This document shows, piece by piece, positions 33,291 through 40,751 of a DNA stretch of 64,000 nt. This DNA comes from Streptomyces sp. CB01249. Its GTDB lineage: Bacteria > Actinomycetota > Actinomycetes > Streptomycetales > Streptomycetaceae. The notes below the pieces were generated by a model. The model was not told the origin of the DNA. It ran no database searches and was given only the letters and a program-made list of their open reading frames with translations. The position numbers and the translations under genes were made by a program. Position 1 is the first letter of the stretch, and each line of letters starts with the position of its first letter. The stretch is taken from the NCBI RefSeq assembly GCF_001905735.1, contig NZ_LISW01000009.1, positions 181,262 through 245,261 on the forward strand. The letters are read 5' to 3'.

Positions 33291-33304
33291 GGAGAACGCT
33301 CTCC
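33291..33304. promoter_or_regulatory. Inverted repeat GGAGA-ACGC-TCTCC upstream of GH76
   Basis: Perfect 5-bp arms lie 54 bp upstream of the GH76 start, probably overlapping the promoter. With the site at 33265 it forms a pair two to three helical turns apart. Confidence 0.5.
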
Positions 33305-33379
33305 GACGCTAGCGAAGCGCCATGGGCACGTCAACGGCGCGGGCACGGGCCGCGCGGCGAGGAGCACCACCCCGGGCGC

Positions 33380-33982
33380 TCACCCGGCGCCGGGATCCGG
33401 CCACGCCGCGACCAGCGTGTCCACGTCCGGGAAGCGGGGGCCGCCGATCGGCGCCCGGAGCGTTTCACCGGTGAGCCAGCAGACTTCGCCGGGGCTGCCG
33501 TCGCCGATGTCGAACAGGCAGCACACTCCCCCGGCGGCCGCCGCGAGACCGGTGAACGTCTCCCGGACCGTGGCGGAGCGTTCGAAGAGGCGGCTCATCG
33601 CCGAGGTCGCCGCCCAGAACTCCATGGACGCGTAGCCCGGGTGGTGGGCGGACGCGAAGCGGACCGTGGCGTAGATGTAGCCGACCTCCAGCCGCCCGTC
33701 GGCCGCCGGGGCGTAACCGGGCCGGTCGGCGTACGCGCGTACCGCGTCGTCCAGGCCGAACATGAGGGAGGTGTCGAGTTCGAGGTCGTCGCCGGTGGTG
33801 CAGTCGACCGGGTCGCTCCCGAACTGCGAGGTGAAGGGAAGGGCGATCCGGTCACCACCGGGCAGTGTGACGTGGAGCGGAGTCCCGTCGGGGTCCGGCG
33901 CCGCCAGCTCCGTCAGCGCGGCCAGCGCCCCGGCGACGTTCTGCGGGCGCAGGTAGATGTCGTAGCTGTAGGTCAGCCCCAT
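33380..33982 (-). CDS. Conserved hypothetical protein
   Basis: A 200-residue soluble alpha/beta protein starting MGLTYSYDIYLRPQNVAGAL. I recognise no family. Its C-terminal part (LFDIGDGSPGEVCWLTGETL) and central strands (YIYATVRFASAHHPGYASME) suggest a paired alpha/beta unit, perhaps like immunity or SMI-type proteins, though no diagnostic motif supports that. A purine-rich GGGGGAGGGG sequence serves as the ribosome binding site. Confidence 0.65.
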   Translation of the reverse strand: MGLTYSYDIYLRPQNVAGALAALTELAAPDPDGTPLHVTLPGGDRIALPFTSQFGSDPVDCTTGDDLELDTSLMFGLDDAVRAYADRPGYAPAADGRLEVGYIYATVRFASAHHPGYASMEFWAATSAMSRLFERSATVRETFTGLAAAAGGVCCLFDIGDGSPGEVCWLTGETLRAPIGGPRFPDVDTLVAAWPDPGAG

Positions 33983-34077
33983 GAGCGATGCCCCTCCCCC
34001 TCGGCCGGGCCGGTTCGCACCTTCTCATGAACCCGCGGCCGGGCCCTGACGATTTTTTTTCGCGGGCCCGGGCCCCG

Positions 34078-34719
34078 TCATCCGGCCGCGTACGCCAGCG
34101 GCGGTGCGATCGCCTGGGCGTCCGCTCCCTCGCCGACCCACAGCCCGATGAACAGCGCCGCAGTCGCTTCCAGGAGCCCCGCGCGTTCCAGTGCGCCGCC
34201 CGGCACGGGCTCGCACCCGGTGTCCCGTACGAGCCGGTGCACGCACGCGAGGGAGGGGCCGTCGTCCCCGCACACCGGTACGGCAAGCGGGCGGCCGTCG
34301 AAGACGGGCGGACGCATGCGCCATACGTCCTCGTGGCAGAGGTTGAACGCCTTGACCACGTGCACTCCGGGCGCGGCGTCGGCCAGTCGCTCCGCCGCCG
34401 AGACGCCCCCGCGGGTCAGCAGCCGGAAGCCGGGGCCGACGGGGTTGGAGCAGTCGATCAGCGCCTTGCCCCGGAGCTCGGGACCCAGGTCCCGCACCAC
34501 TTCGGCCCCGGCGCCGAAGGGCAGCGCGGCGAGCACCACGTCTCCGGCCGCGGCTGCCTCGCGGAGCCCGGCGGCCTTCGCGCCGCCGCCGAGCCGTGCC
34601 GCGAGCCGCCGGGCGCGCTCCTCGTCGCGTCCGCCGACCACGACCTCGTGCCCCGCCCGCACCCAGTGGGTGGCGAGCGCGTCCGCCATGTTCCCCGCGC
34701 CCAGTACGCCGATCCTCAT
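34078..34719 (-). CDS. NAD(P)-binding F420-reductase-like oxidoreductase
   Basis: A 213-residue protein with an N-terminal Rossmann motif, MRIGVLGAGNMADALATHW, followed by VVVGGRDEERARRL and VVLAALPFGAGAEVV. This is the layout of NADPH:F420 oxidoreductase-like dinucleotide-binding proteins. ALIDCSNPVGPG is a further family element. The physiological substrate is unknown. It is divergent from an HxlR regulator that starts 77 bp away, a common arrangement for a redox-responsive repressor and its target. The ATG at 34719 is chosen because the glycine-rich loop starts directly after it. Confidence 0.82.
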   Translation of the reverse strand: MRIGVLGAGNMADALATHWVRAGHEVVVGGRDEERARRLAARLGGGAKAAGLREAAAAGDVVLAALPFGAGAEVVRDLGPELRGKALIDCSNPVGPGFRLLTRGGVSAAERLADAAPGVHVVKAFNLCHEDVWRMRPPVFDGRPLAVPVCGDDGPSLACVHRLVRDTGCEPVPGGALERAGLLEATAALFIGLWVGEGADAQAIAPPLAYAAG

Positions 34720-34796
34720 CACGCGTGTCCTTTCGATGGAGGCCTGTTCAGCCGTTCGCATCGACGCTAGAACGCGGCTCGGGCACCATCTGGTAC

Positions 34797-35153
34797 GTGA
34801 CCACCGACGCCTTTCTCGCCGACTGCCGCGCCCGCCTGGCGTTCGACCTGCTCTCCCACACCTGGAACGCCGTGGTGCTCTGGTCCCTGCGCGACGGCCC
34901 CCGCCGCCCGGTCGAACTGCGCGAGCACATCGGGTCGATCAGCCCCAAGGTGCTCACCGAGACGCTGCGCCGCCTCCAGTTCAACGGACTCGTGTCCCGG
35001 CAGGCGTACCCCGGCTCCCCGCAGCGCGTGGAGTACGCGCTCACCGGCCTCGGACGCACCCTGCTGGGGCCCATCGACACCATCGGGGCGTGGGCCTTCG
35101 AGCACGGCGACGAGGTGATGGCGGCGCAGGACTCCGGCGCGGACGAGCTGTAG
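34797..35153 (+). CDS. HxlR-family winged-helix regulator
   Basis: A 118-residue HxlR protein. The winged helix spans most of it: LLSHTWNAVVLWSLRDGPRRPVEL, then ISPKVLTETLRRLQFNGLV, and the wing with QRVEYALTGLGRTL. Typical HxlR proteins carry an N-terminal cysteine; here Cys10 (AFLADCRAR) is in the expected place, so thiol-based sensing is possible. The GTG at 34797 begins VTTDAFLADC. It is divergent from the F420-reductase-like gene and convergent with the short-chain dehydrogenase (12 bp apart). Confidence 0.88.
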   Translation: MTTDAFLADCRARLAFDLLSHTWNAVVLWSLRDGPRRPVELREHIGSISPKVLTETLRRLQFNGLVSRQAYPGSPQRVEYALTGLGRTLLGPIDTIGAWAFEHGDEVMAAQDSGADEL

Positions 35154-35165
35154 CGGCCGGCCCGC

Positions 35166-35960
35166 TCAGGGCAGGATCGAGTCGACGTACCCGCCGTCGA
35201 CGCGGAGGGCGCCGCCCGTGGTGGCGGAGGCGTACGGCGAGGCGAGGTAGACGACCATGTTGGCGATCTCCTCGGGCTCGATGAGGCGTTGCAGCAGGGA
35301 CTGAGGGCGGTGCTTGACCATGAACTCGTGCTGGGCCTCGTCCCAGGGGAGGTCGTCGCCGACGAGTTCCCGGACGAAGTCCTCGACGCCGCCGGTGTGG
35401 GTGGGTCCCGCGATGACGGAGTTGACGGTGACCCCGGTACCCGCGGCGTCCTTGGCGAAGCCGCGGGAGACGGCGAGCAGCGAGGTCTTGGTCATGCCGT
35501 AGTGGATCATCTCGGCGGGGATGACCACGGCGGAGTCACTGGCGATGTTGAGGACGCGCCCCCAGCCCCTGTCCTTCATGCCCGGCAGACAGGCGCGGAT
35601 GAGGCGGACGGCGGAGAGGACGTTGACCTCGAAGTAGCGGCGCCACTCCGCGTCCTCGATCTCCAGCGGGGCGGCGGAGCCGAAGACGCCGAGGCTGTTG
35701 ACCAGGATGTCGACCGGCGGCGCGGCCTCCAGCACGGCCGCGGCGCCGTCCTCGGTCGCGAGGTCGCCCGCCGCGCCGGTGACCTCCTCGCTCCCCGAGG
35801 CGGCCCGTACGGCGTGCACGGCCTCGGCGACCCGCTCCTGGCCGCGGCCGTTCACGACGACATGGGCGCCGGCCCGGGCCAGCCCGACGGCGATGGCCTC
35901 GCCGATGCCCTGGGTGGAGCCGGTGACCAGGGCGGTGCGGCCGGAGAGATCGATGTGCAT
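35166..35960 (-). CDS. Short-chain dehydrogenase/reductase
   Basis: A 264-residue classical SDR. The cofactor loop is TALVTGSTQGIGEAIAVGL (T-G-x3-G-x-G); NSLG follows; the catalytic residues are Ser in LNIASDSAVV and Tyr/Lys in HYGMTKTSLL; the C-terminal block reads YLASPYASATTGGALRVDGG. It is probably an NADPH-dependent carbonyl or alcohol oxidoreductase. The aldo/keto reductase gene lies 45 bp upstream on the same strand, so the two form an operon of carbonyl reductases. Confidence 0.9.
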   Translation of the reverse strand: MHIDLSGRTALVTGSTQGIGEAIAVGLARAGAHVVVNGRGQERVAEAVHAVRAASGSEEVTGAAGDLATEDGAAAVLEAAPPVDILVNSLGVFGSAAPLEIEDAEWRRYFEVNVLSAVRLIRACLPGMKDRGWGRVLNIASDSAVVIPAEMIHYGMTKTSLLAVSRGFAKDAAGTGVTVNSVIAGPTHTGGVEDFVRELVGDDLPWDEAQHEFMVKHRPQSLLQRLIEPEEIANMVVYLASPYASATTGGALRVDGGYVDSILP

Positions 35961-36005
35961 GGCGGGTCCTCCTCGCGCCGGGGCCGGCGACACGGCCCGC
36001 GCGGG

Positions 36006-36830
36006 TCAGTTGAGGGTGTCGGGGTCCGGGCCGGTGCGCAGTCCCCGGTCGAGGGCGGCGAGGTCGGCCAGGTCGGCGTCGGTGAGTTCGAAGCCGAAGA
36101 CGTCGAGGTTCTGCCGGATGCGGGCGGGGGTGACGGACTTGGGGATCACGATGTTGCCCGTCGCCAGGTGCCAGCGCAGCACGACCTGCGCGGGGGTTAC
36201 GCCGTTGGCCTGAGCGATACGCGTGATCGCCTCGTCCGCCAGCACCGCGCCCTGGGCCAGCGGGCTCCACGCCTCGGTCGCGATGCCGTGCTCGGCGTGG
36301 AAGGCGCGCAGCTCCGCCTGCTGGAGGCCGGGGTGCAGCTCGACCTGATTGACGGCGGGGACGGTGCCGGTGTGCTCCATGAGCCGCCGCAGGTGGGGGA
36401 CCTGGAAGTTGGAGACGCCGATCGCACGGGCGCGGCCGTCGGCGAGGATCTTCTCCAGCGCCTTGTACGTCTCCACGTACAGGTCCCGGGCCGGGGTGGG
36501 CCAGTGGATGAGGTAGAGGTCCACGTGGTCCAGGCCGAGCTTGTCCAGAGAGGCGTCGAAGGCGGCGAGCGCCTGGTCGTAGCCCTGGTCGGCGTTCCAC
36601 AGCTTGGTGGTGACGAAGAGCTCCTCGCGCGGCAGTCCGGAGTCCGCGATGGCCCGGCCGACACCGCGTTCGTTGCCGTAGACCGCGGCGGTGTCGATGC
36701 TGCGGTACCCGGCGTCCAGGGCGTACCCGACGGCGGTGGCGGTCTCGTCGTCGGGCACCTGGAAGACGCCGAAGCCGAGCTGGGGCATGCGGACGCCGTT
36801 GTTGAGGGTGAGGGTGGGCACGGAAGCCAT
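36006..36830 (-). CDS. Aldo/keto reductase (AKR5-like)
   Basis: A 274-residue NADPH-dependent aldo/keto reductase. All four catalytic residues are visible: Asp in RSIDTAAVYGNE, Tyr in the same segment, Lys in VTTKLW and His in YLIHWPTP. The C-terminal cofactor segment reads NIVIPKSVTPARIRQNL. Relatives include 2,5-diketo-gluconate reductases and methylglyoxal-type reductases. It is the first gene of the AKR-SDR operon, and its upstream region (36831-36969) carries repeated ATGCAT elements. Confidence 0.9.
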   Translation of the reverse strand: MASVPTLTLNNGVRMPQLGFGVFQVPDDETATAVGYALDAGYRSIDTAAVYGNERGVGRAIADSGLPREELFVTTKLWNADQGYDQALAAFDASLDKLGLDHVDLYLIHWPTPARDLYVETYKALEKILADGRARAIGVSNFQVPHLRRLMEHTGTVPAVNQVELHPGLQQAELRAFHAEHGIATEAWSPLAQGAVLADEAITRIAQANGVTPAQVVLRWHLATGNIVIPKSVTPARIRQNLDVFGFELTDADLADLAALDRGLRTGPDPDTLN

Positions 36831-36889
36831 GGGGGTGGTCCTTTACGTGTTCGTCGTATGCCGTGCGGCGAGCCGGGCCGGCTCGCCGC

Positions 36890-36918
36890 ACATGCATGCA
36901 AGCGCGCCTTACATGCAT
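36890..36918. promoter_or_regulatory. Paired ACATGCAT repeats upstream of the AKR gene
   Basis: Two copies of the 8-mer ACATGCAT start at 36890 and 36911, exactly 21 bp (two helical turns) apart, each containing the palindrome ATGCAT. They lie 60-88 bp upstream of the aldo/keto reductase start, in an AT-rich patch. A regulator binding the same face of the helix is likely; which one is unknown. Confidence 0.45.
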
Positions 36919-36969
36919 AGACAATACTTGCACACGCTTACTAATGCAATCGACGGCTTCCCGCGTCGG

Positions 36970-37749
36970 TCACTCCCCCACATGCAGCCCGAAGCCCGTG
37001 CGGCCCGTCGGTTCCAGGCCCTCCTTGAGGTGCAGGGACGGGATCTCGTAGTCGCCGAAGTTCTGGCGGCGGTACGGGACCGGGGCGGTCGTCTCCAGCG
37101 TGAGCAGGCGTTCCTGCCAGGCCTTGGCCGCTTCCGGGTAGTCCGCGTCGGTCATCCGGTCGGTGCCGTACAGGACGAACGGCGGAAGCACCTCGAGGCC
37201 GGGGTAGTGGAGGATGCCGTGCTGGATCGGGAAGAGCAGGTCGTCGATGGGGCCGTTGATGCCCCGGGGCGCGTAGTGGGATTCCAGGCCGCCGACGGTC
37301 ACCGAGAGCAGGGCGCGGCGGCCCGCGAGGGTGCCTTCTCCGTAGCGCTCGCCGTACTTGGTGTCGCTGTGCTCGCCGACGCCGTACGCGAAGTGGAACG
37401 TGAACACGCGGTCCACCCAGCCCTTGAGGATCGCGGGCATCGTGTACCACCACAGGGGGAACTGGAAGATGACGGTGTCCGCCCACAGCAGCTTCTCCTG
37501 CTCGGCGCGCACGTCCGGGGTGAGCGTCCCGGCGTCGAAGGCGCGGCCGGAGTCGCGGGCCGGCCTGAGCGGGTCCGAGGCGTCGGGCCCGTAGTCCGCC
37601 GCGTCGACGGTGGTCTTCCAGTTCATCGCGTACAGGTCGCTCACCCGCACCTCGTGCCCGGACGCCTCCAGGGTCGAGACCGCGAGGTCCTTGAGCGAGC
37701 CGTTGAGGGACTTCGGCTCGGGGTGGGCGTGGACGATGAGCGTCTTCAT
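36970..37749 (-). CDS. NAD(P)H quinone oxidoreductase, flavodoxin fold
   Basis: A 259-residue protein of the NQO1/MdaB-like flavodoxin-fold family. It starts MKTLIVHAHPEPKSLNGSL, which forms the FMN/FAD phosphate-binding turn. Further motifs are FQFPLWWYTMPAILKGWVDR and VTVGGLESHYAPRG. It reduces quinones or nitro compounds with two electrons. An XRE regulator is divergent, starting 145 bp away, with palindromic sequence in between. Confidence 0.9.
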   Translation of the reverse strand: MKTLIVHAHPEPKSLNGSLKDLAVSTLEASGHEVRVSDLYAMNWKTTVDAADYGPDASDPLRPARDSGRAFDAGTLTPDVRAEQEKLLWADTVIFQFPLWWYTMPAILKGWVDRVFTFHFAYGVGEHSDTKYGERYGEGTLAGRRALLSVTVGGLESHYAPRGINGPIDDLLFPIQHGILHYPGLEVLPPFVLYGTDRMTDADYPEAAKAWQERLLTLETTAPVPYRRQNFGDYEIPSLHLKEGLEPTGRTGFGLHVGE

Positions 37750-37787
37750 GGGAAACGCACTCCTTCGGATCGGATGGGTTCGATCCT

Positions 37788-37803
37788 GGACGCCGGGGCG
37801 TCC
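37788..37803. promoter_or_regulatory. Palindrome GGACGCC-GG-GGCGTCC
   Basis: Perfect 7-bp arms with a 2-bp centre lie between the divergent quinone-reductase and XRE genes. A GGATCG...CGATCC repeat (from about 37766) overlaps its left side. Either could be the XRE operator. GC-rich palindromes arise more easily by chance in this genome, so confidence is limited. Confidence 0.35.
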
Positions 37804-37893
37804 GTTGTTCAGGGGCGCCGCTTCCATCCGACGGGACTTCCTGGTACCGGCAGGGCCACCCTCGCGCGGGCCGGGCGTGGCCATACTGGGGGC

Positions 37894-38748
37894 ATGGACG
37901 ATCTCGCGGGATTCCTGCGGACCCGGCGCGCCCGGGTCGACCCGGCCTCGGCCGGCATCTCCGCCGACAGCCGCCGCCGGGTGGACGGGCTGCGCCGCGA
38001 GGAGGTCGCGCACCTGTCCGGGGTGAGCGTCGACTACTACGTACGCCTGGAACAGGGGCGCGCCACCCAGCCCTCCGAGCAGGTCCTCGACGCGCTCGCC
38101 CGTGTCCTCGGTCTGGACGAGACCGAGCGCGAGCACCTCGACCGGCTCGCCCGGCAGCGGCGTCGGCGCGCGAAGACGCCCGGCGGGCGGGTCCGGCCCG
38201 AGCTGCTGCGCGTGCTCGACCTGGTGACCGACGCACCCGCGCTGATCATGGACCACCGCATGGACGTCCTCGCGGGCAACCGCCTGGCCCGGCTGCTGTA
38301 CGGCCGGGCGCTGCCGGGGATGAACACCGCCCGGCACCTCTTCCTGGAGGAGGCCGAGCGGGGTCTGTACGCGGAGTGGGAGCAGTGCACCCTGGACGCG
38401 GTCGGCCACCTGCGGCTGGCCGCCGGCAAGTATCCGGACGACGCGCGGCTGGCCTCGCTCATCGGGGAACTGTCGATGGGCAGCGACCGCTTCCGCCGGC
38501 TGTGGGCCCGCGCGGACGTCCGGGCCCGTACGCATGGGCGCAAGGTGTACCGGCACCCGCTCGTCGGTGTGCTGGAGCTGCACCAGGAGAACTTCTCGCT
38601 GGTGGACGCGCCGGGCCGGGAGATGATCGTGCTGTCGGCGGCGCCCGGCAGCCCGGCGGAGGACGGACTGCGGCTGCTGGCCGGGCTGGGCGCGGAGAGC
38701 GACGGCGCACCCGACCGGCCCCGCGTCCGCGAGGAACGCCCCCGCTAG
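37894..38748 (+). CDS. XRE-type regulator with MmyB-like ligand-binding domain
   Basis: A 284-residue protein. The helix-turn-helix (about residues 8-75) reads RRVDGLRREEVAHLSGVSVD and YYVRLEQGRATQPSEQVLDA, and is followed by a PAS-like MmyB domain with MDHRMDVLAGNRLARLLYG and HPLVGVLELHQENFSLVDAPG. Proteins of this class commonly control an adjacent oxidoreductase gene. A CATACT -10-like hexamer (37882-37887) ends 6 bp before the ATG, suggesting a leaderless mRNA. It is divergent from the quinone oxidoreductase, its likely target. Its stop overlaps the end of the convergent aldo/keto reductase by 4 bp. Confidence 0.88.
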   Translation: MDDLAGFLRTRRARVDPASAGISADSRRRVDGLRREEVAHLSGVSVDYYVRLEQGRATQPSEQVLDALARVLGLDETEREHLDRLARQRRRRAKTPGGRVRPELLRVLDLVTDAPALIMDHRMDVLAGNRLARLLYGRALPGMNTARHLFLEEAERGLYAEWEQCTLDAVGHLRLAAGKYPDDARLASLIGELSMGSDRFRRLWARADVRARTHGRKVYRHPLVGVLELHQENFSLVDAPGREMIVLSAAPGSPAEDGLRLLAGLGAESDGAPDRPRVREERPR

Positions 38749-39734
38749 CGCGCCGCCTCGAAGCGTGCCAGGTGGTCCTCGCCGAGCCGGACGTCCCGGG
38801 CGGCGAGGGCTTCCTCGACGTGCTGGACGCGGCTGACGCCGACGATGGGGGCGATGCCCCGGTGCAGCAGCCACGCCAGGACGACCTGGTTCTTCGTCGC
38901 TGAGACCTCATCGGCCACCTCGTCCAGGACCGCGAGGACCCCGGCGGTGCCGGGGTGGTCGTACGTGGCGGGGAACGGCTTCTCCGGGCGCGTGTAGGAG
39001 CCCCAGAGCAGGGAGCTGTACGCCCACACCTCCAGCCCTTCCGCCTCGGCGAGGTCCAGGTCGTCGGGCGTGAGGTGGCGGTGGCCGCCCTCAGCGACGG
39101 GGGTGAGCGGGCGGGGCTGGACGAGGGAGTGGCGCAGTTGCAGGGCGGTCCACGGCTCGACGCCCTGCTCGCGGGCCAGGGAGCGGGCGCGCTCGACGCG
39201 CCAGGCGGGGTGGTTCGCCGCGCCGACCCGCAACGCCACGCCCTTGGTGACCAGTTCACCGAAGGCTCCGACGGTCTCCTCCAGGGGGACGGTGCGGTCC
39301 TCGGCGTGGGCCCACAGCACGTCGACGTGGTCGACGCCGAGGCGTTCCAGGCTTGCCGCCATGCCCGCGTGGACGGCGCGGGCCGAGAGGCCTTCGGCGC
39401 TCTGCGGCCAGGAGTGCGGGACGAGCGGGTTCTGCCGGACCTTGGTCGCGATCCGTACGGCGCCGCGGGCGCCGGGGCGGGCCGCAAGCCACGCGCCGAT
39501 GACGCGCTCGCTGGCACCGCCGACGCCGCTGGGATCGGCCCAGAAGGAGTAGCAGTTGGCGGTGTCGAGCCAGCCGCCGCCACCGGCGACGAAGGCGTCC
39601 AGGATGGCGAAGGACGTGTCGGGGTCGACCTGTGTGCCGAAGCCCATGGTGCCCAGAACGATCCGGGGGCTCGCCTCGTTGATGTCGGTGGCGTGCGCGT
39701 CGGTGCGGTTCGTGTTCGCGTTCATGTCCGTCAT
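38745..39734 (-). CDS. Aldo/keto reductase
   Basis: A 329-residue aldo/keto reductase of the longer AKR11/YdhF-like type. Catalytic residues are Asp and Tyr in WLDTANCYSFW, Lys in VRIATKVR and His in VDVLWAHAEDRTV. The C-terminal cofactor region is IVGVSRVQHVEEAL. An N-terminal extension (MTDMNANTNRTDAHATDINE) is polar and probably disordered. The gene is divergent from the GNAT gene at 39794. Confidence 0.88.
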   Translation of the reverse strand: MTDMNANTNRTDAHATDINEASPRIVLGTMGFGTQVDPDTSFAILDAFVAGGGGWLDTANCYSFWADPSGVGGASERVIGAWLAARPGARGAVRIATKVRQNPLVPHSWPQSAEGLSARAVHAGMAASLERLGVDHVDVLWAHAEDRTVPLEETVGAFGELVTKGVALRVGAANHPAWRVERARSLAREQGVEPWTALQLRHSLVQPRPLTPVAEGGHRHLTPDDLDLAEAEGLEVWAYSSLLWGSYTRPEKPFPATYDHPGTAGVLAVLDEVADEVSATKNQVVLAWLLHRGIAPIVGVSRVQHVEEALAARDVRLGEDHLARFEAAR

Positions 39735-39793
39735 GCTCGGCGTTGAAGTGCGCTCCAGGTCAAGCCCGTTCTTCGAAACCTTCAGGAGTTGTG

Positions 39794-40594
39794 GTGGCGT
39801 ATCTCGCGGAATCGGTCGAGTCGATGGAACAACTCACCGTCGGCTGGCGGACCATGGTGCTCGACCGGGACGCCGGCGCGGACGTACGGGACCTGCCCGG
39901 GATCGCCGTGCGCTGGGCCGACTGCGGCTTCGCGTTCTGGAACTGCGTCACCCTGACCGACGTCGGCGCGGACGCGGCGCTCGCCGCCCGGCGCATGAGT
40001 GAGGCGGCGGACATCATGCGGGCGAAGCGGCGGCCCGGCTTCCTCTGGGTCTTCGAGGGGCTGCTCGACCCGGAGGCGCGCGCCTCGCTGGACACGGCGG
40101 CCGAGCGTGCCGGACTGGCGTACGCCTTCCCCGGCACGGGCATGGCGGGCGACCTGTTCCCGCTGCCCGAACCGGCCCACCCGGAGCTGGAGTTCGTCCG
40201 CGTCAGCGAGGACGAGCACCTGTTGGCCTACGCGGATCTCAACTCGCGCGCGTACGGCTTCCCCCTGGACGCGGGCCGCGACGGGCTGGCGGGGTCCGCG
40301 CTGTGGAAGAGCGGGGTGCACGCCTATCTGGGCCTGCGGGAGGGGGTGCCGGTGACGTGTGCCGCGACGGTGGAGGCGGCGGGGCGGCTCTTCGTCGTGC
40401 TGGTCGCCACCGATCCGGCGTGGGAGCGCCGGGGTTACGGCGAGGCGGTGACGCGCAAGGCGCTGTACGAGGGGGCCCGCGCCACCGGGCTGACCCGCGC
40501 CACCCTGCACGCGACGGCGGCGGGTGCCCCGGTGTACCCCCGGATCGGATTCACCCCCAATTCGGCCATGCGCTTCTACGGGTTGCAGGAGTGA
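39794..40594 (+). CDS. GNAT-family acetyltransferase, two-domain
   Basis: A 266-residue protein whose C-terminal half is a GNAT domain: VVLVATDPAWERRGYGEAVTR binds acetyl-CoA and YPRIGFTPNSAMRFYGL forms the final strands. The N-terminal half (VAYLAESVESMEQL onward, with WADCGFAFWNCVTL) is a degenerate GNAT-like repeat. The best ribosome binding site, AGGAG at 39784-39788, points to GTG 39794; GTG 39791 is too close. The substrate is unknown. Confidence 0.82.
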   Translation: MAYLAESVESMEQLTVGWRTMVLDRDAGADVRDLPGIAVRWADCGFAFWNCVTLTDVGADAALAARRMSEAADIMRAKRRPGFLWVFEGLLDPEARASLDTAAERAGLAYAFPGTGMAGDLFPLPEPAHPELEFVRVSEDEHLLAYADLNSRAYGFPLDAGRDGLAGSALWKSGVHAYLGLREGVPVTCAATVEAAGRLFVVLVATDPAWERRGYGEAVTRKALYEGARATGLTRATLHATAAGAPVYPRIGFTPNSAMRFYGLQE

Positions 40595-40674
40595 GGGAGG
40601 CCGTCGGCGCTGTCACACAACCATGACACGCGGGGTCACAACCCGGGGCGCGGGTGGCCTGTCCAACTGGGTGA

Positions 40675-40700
40675 GACGACGGGCTGATCCACCCGTCGTC
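40675..40700 (+). promoter_or_regulatory. Hairpin in the leader of the LAETG-protein gene
   Basis: Perfect 9-bp arms (GACGACGGG and CCCGTCGTC) with an 8-nt loop lie 51 bp before the TTG start. It may be a leader structure or a weak terminator of the upstream GNAT gene. Confidence 0.35.
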
Positions 40701-40751
40701 GGCGGGACGCGGCAACCGGCCGCGCCGCCCACGCCCCGGGGGGGGGAAATC

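Noticed and set aside
34039..34071. Hairpin plus T8 as an intrinsic terminator
   Set aside because: The T-run is in the loop, not after the stem, and is on the strand opposite to transcription of both neighbouring genes.
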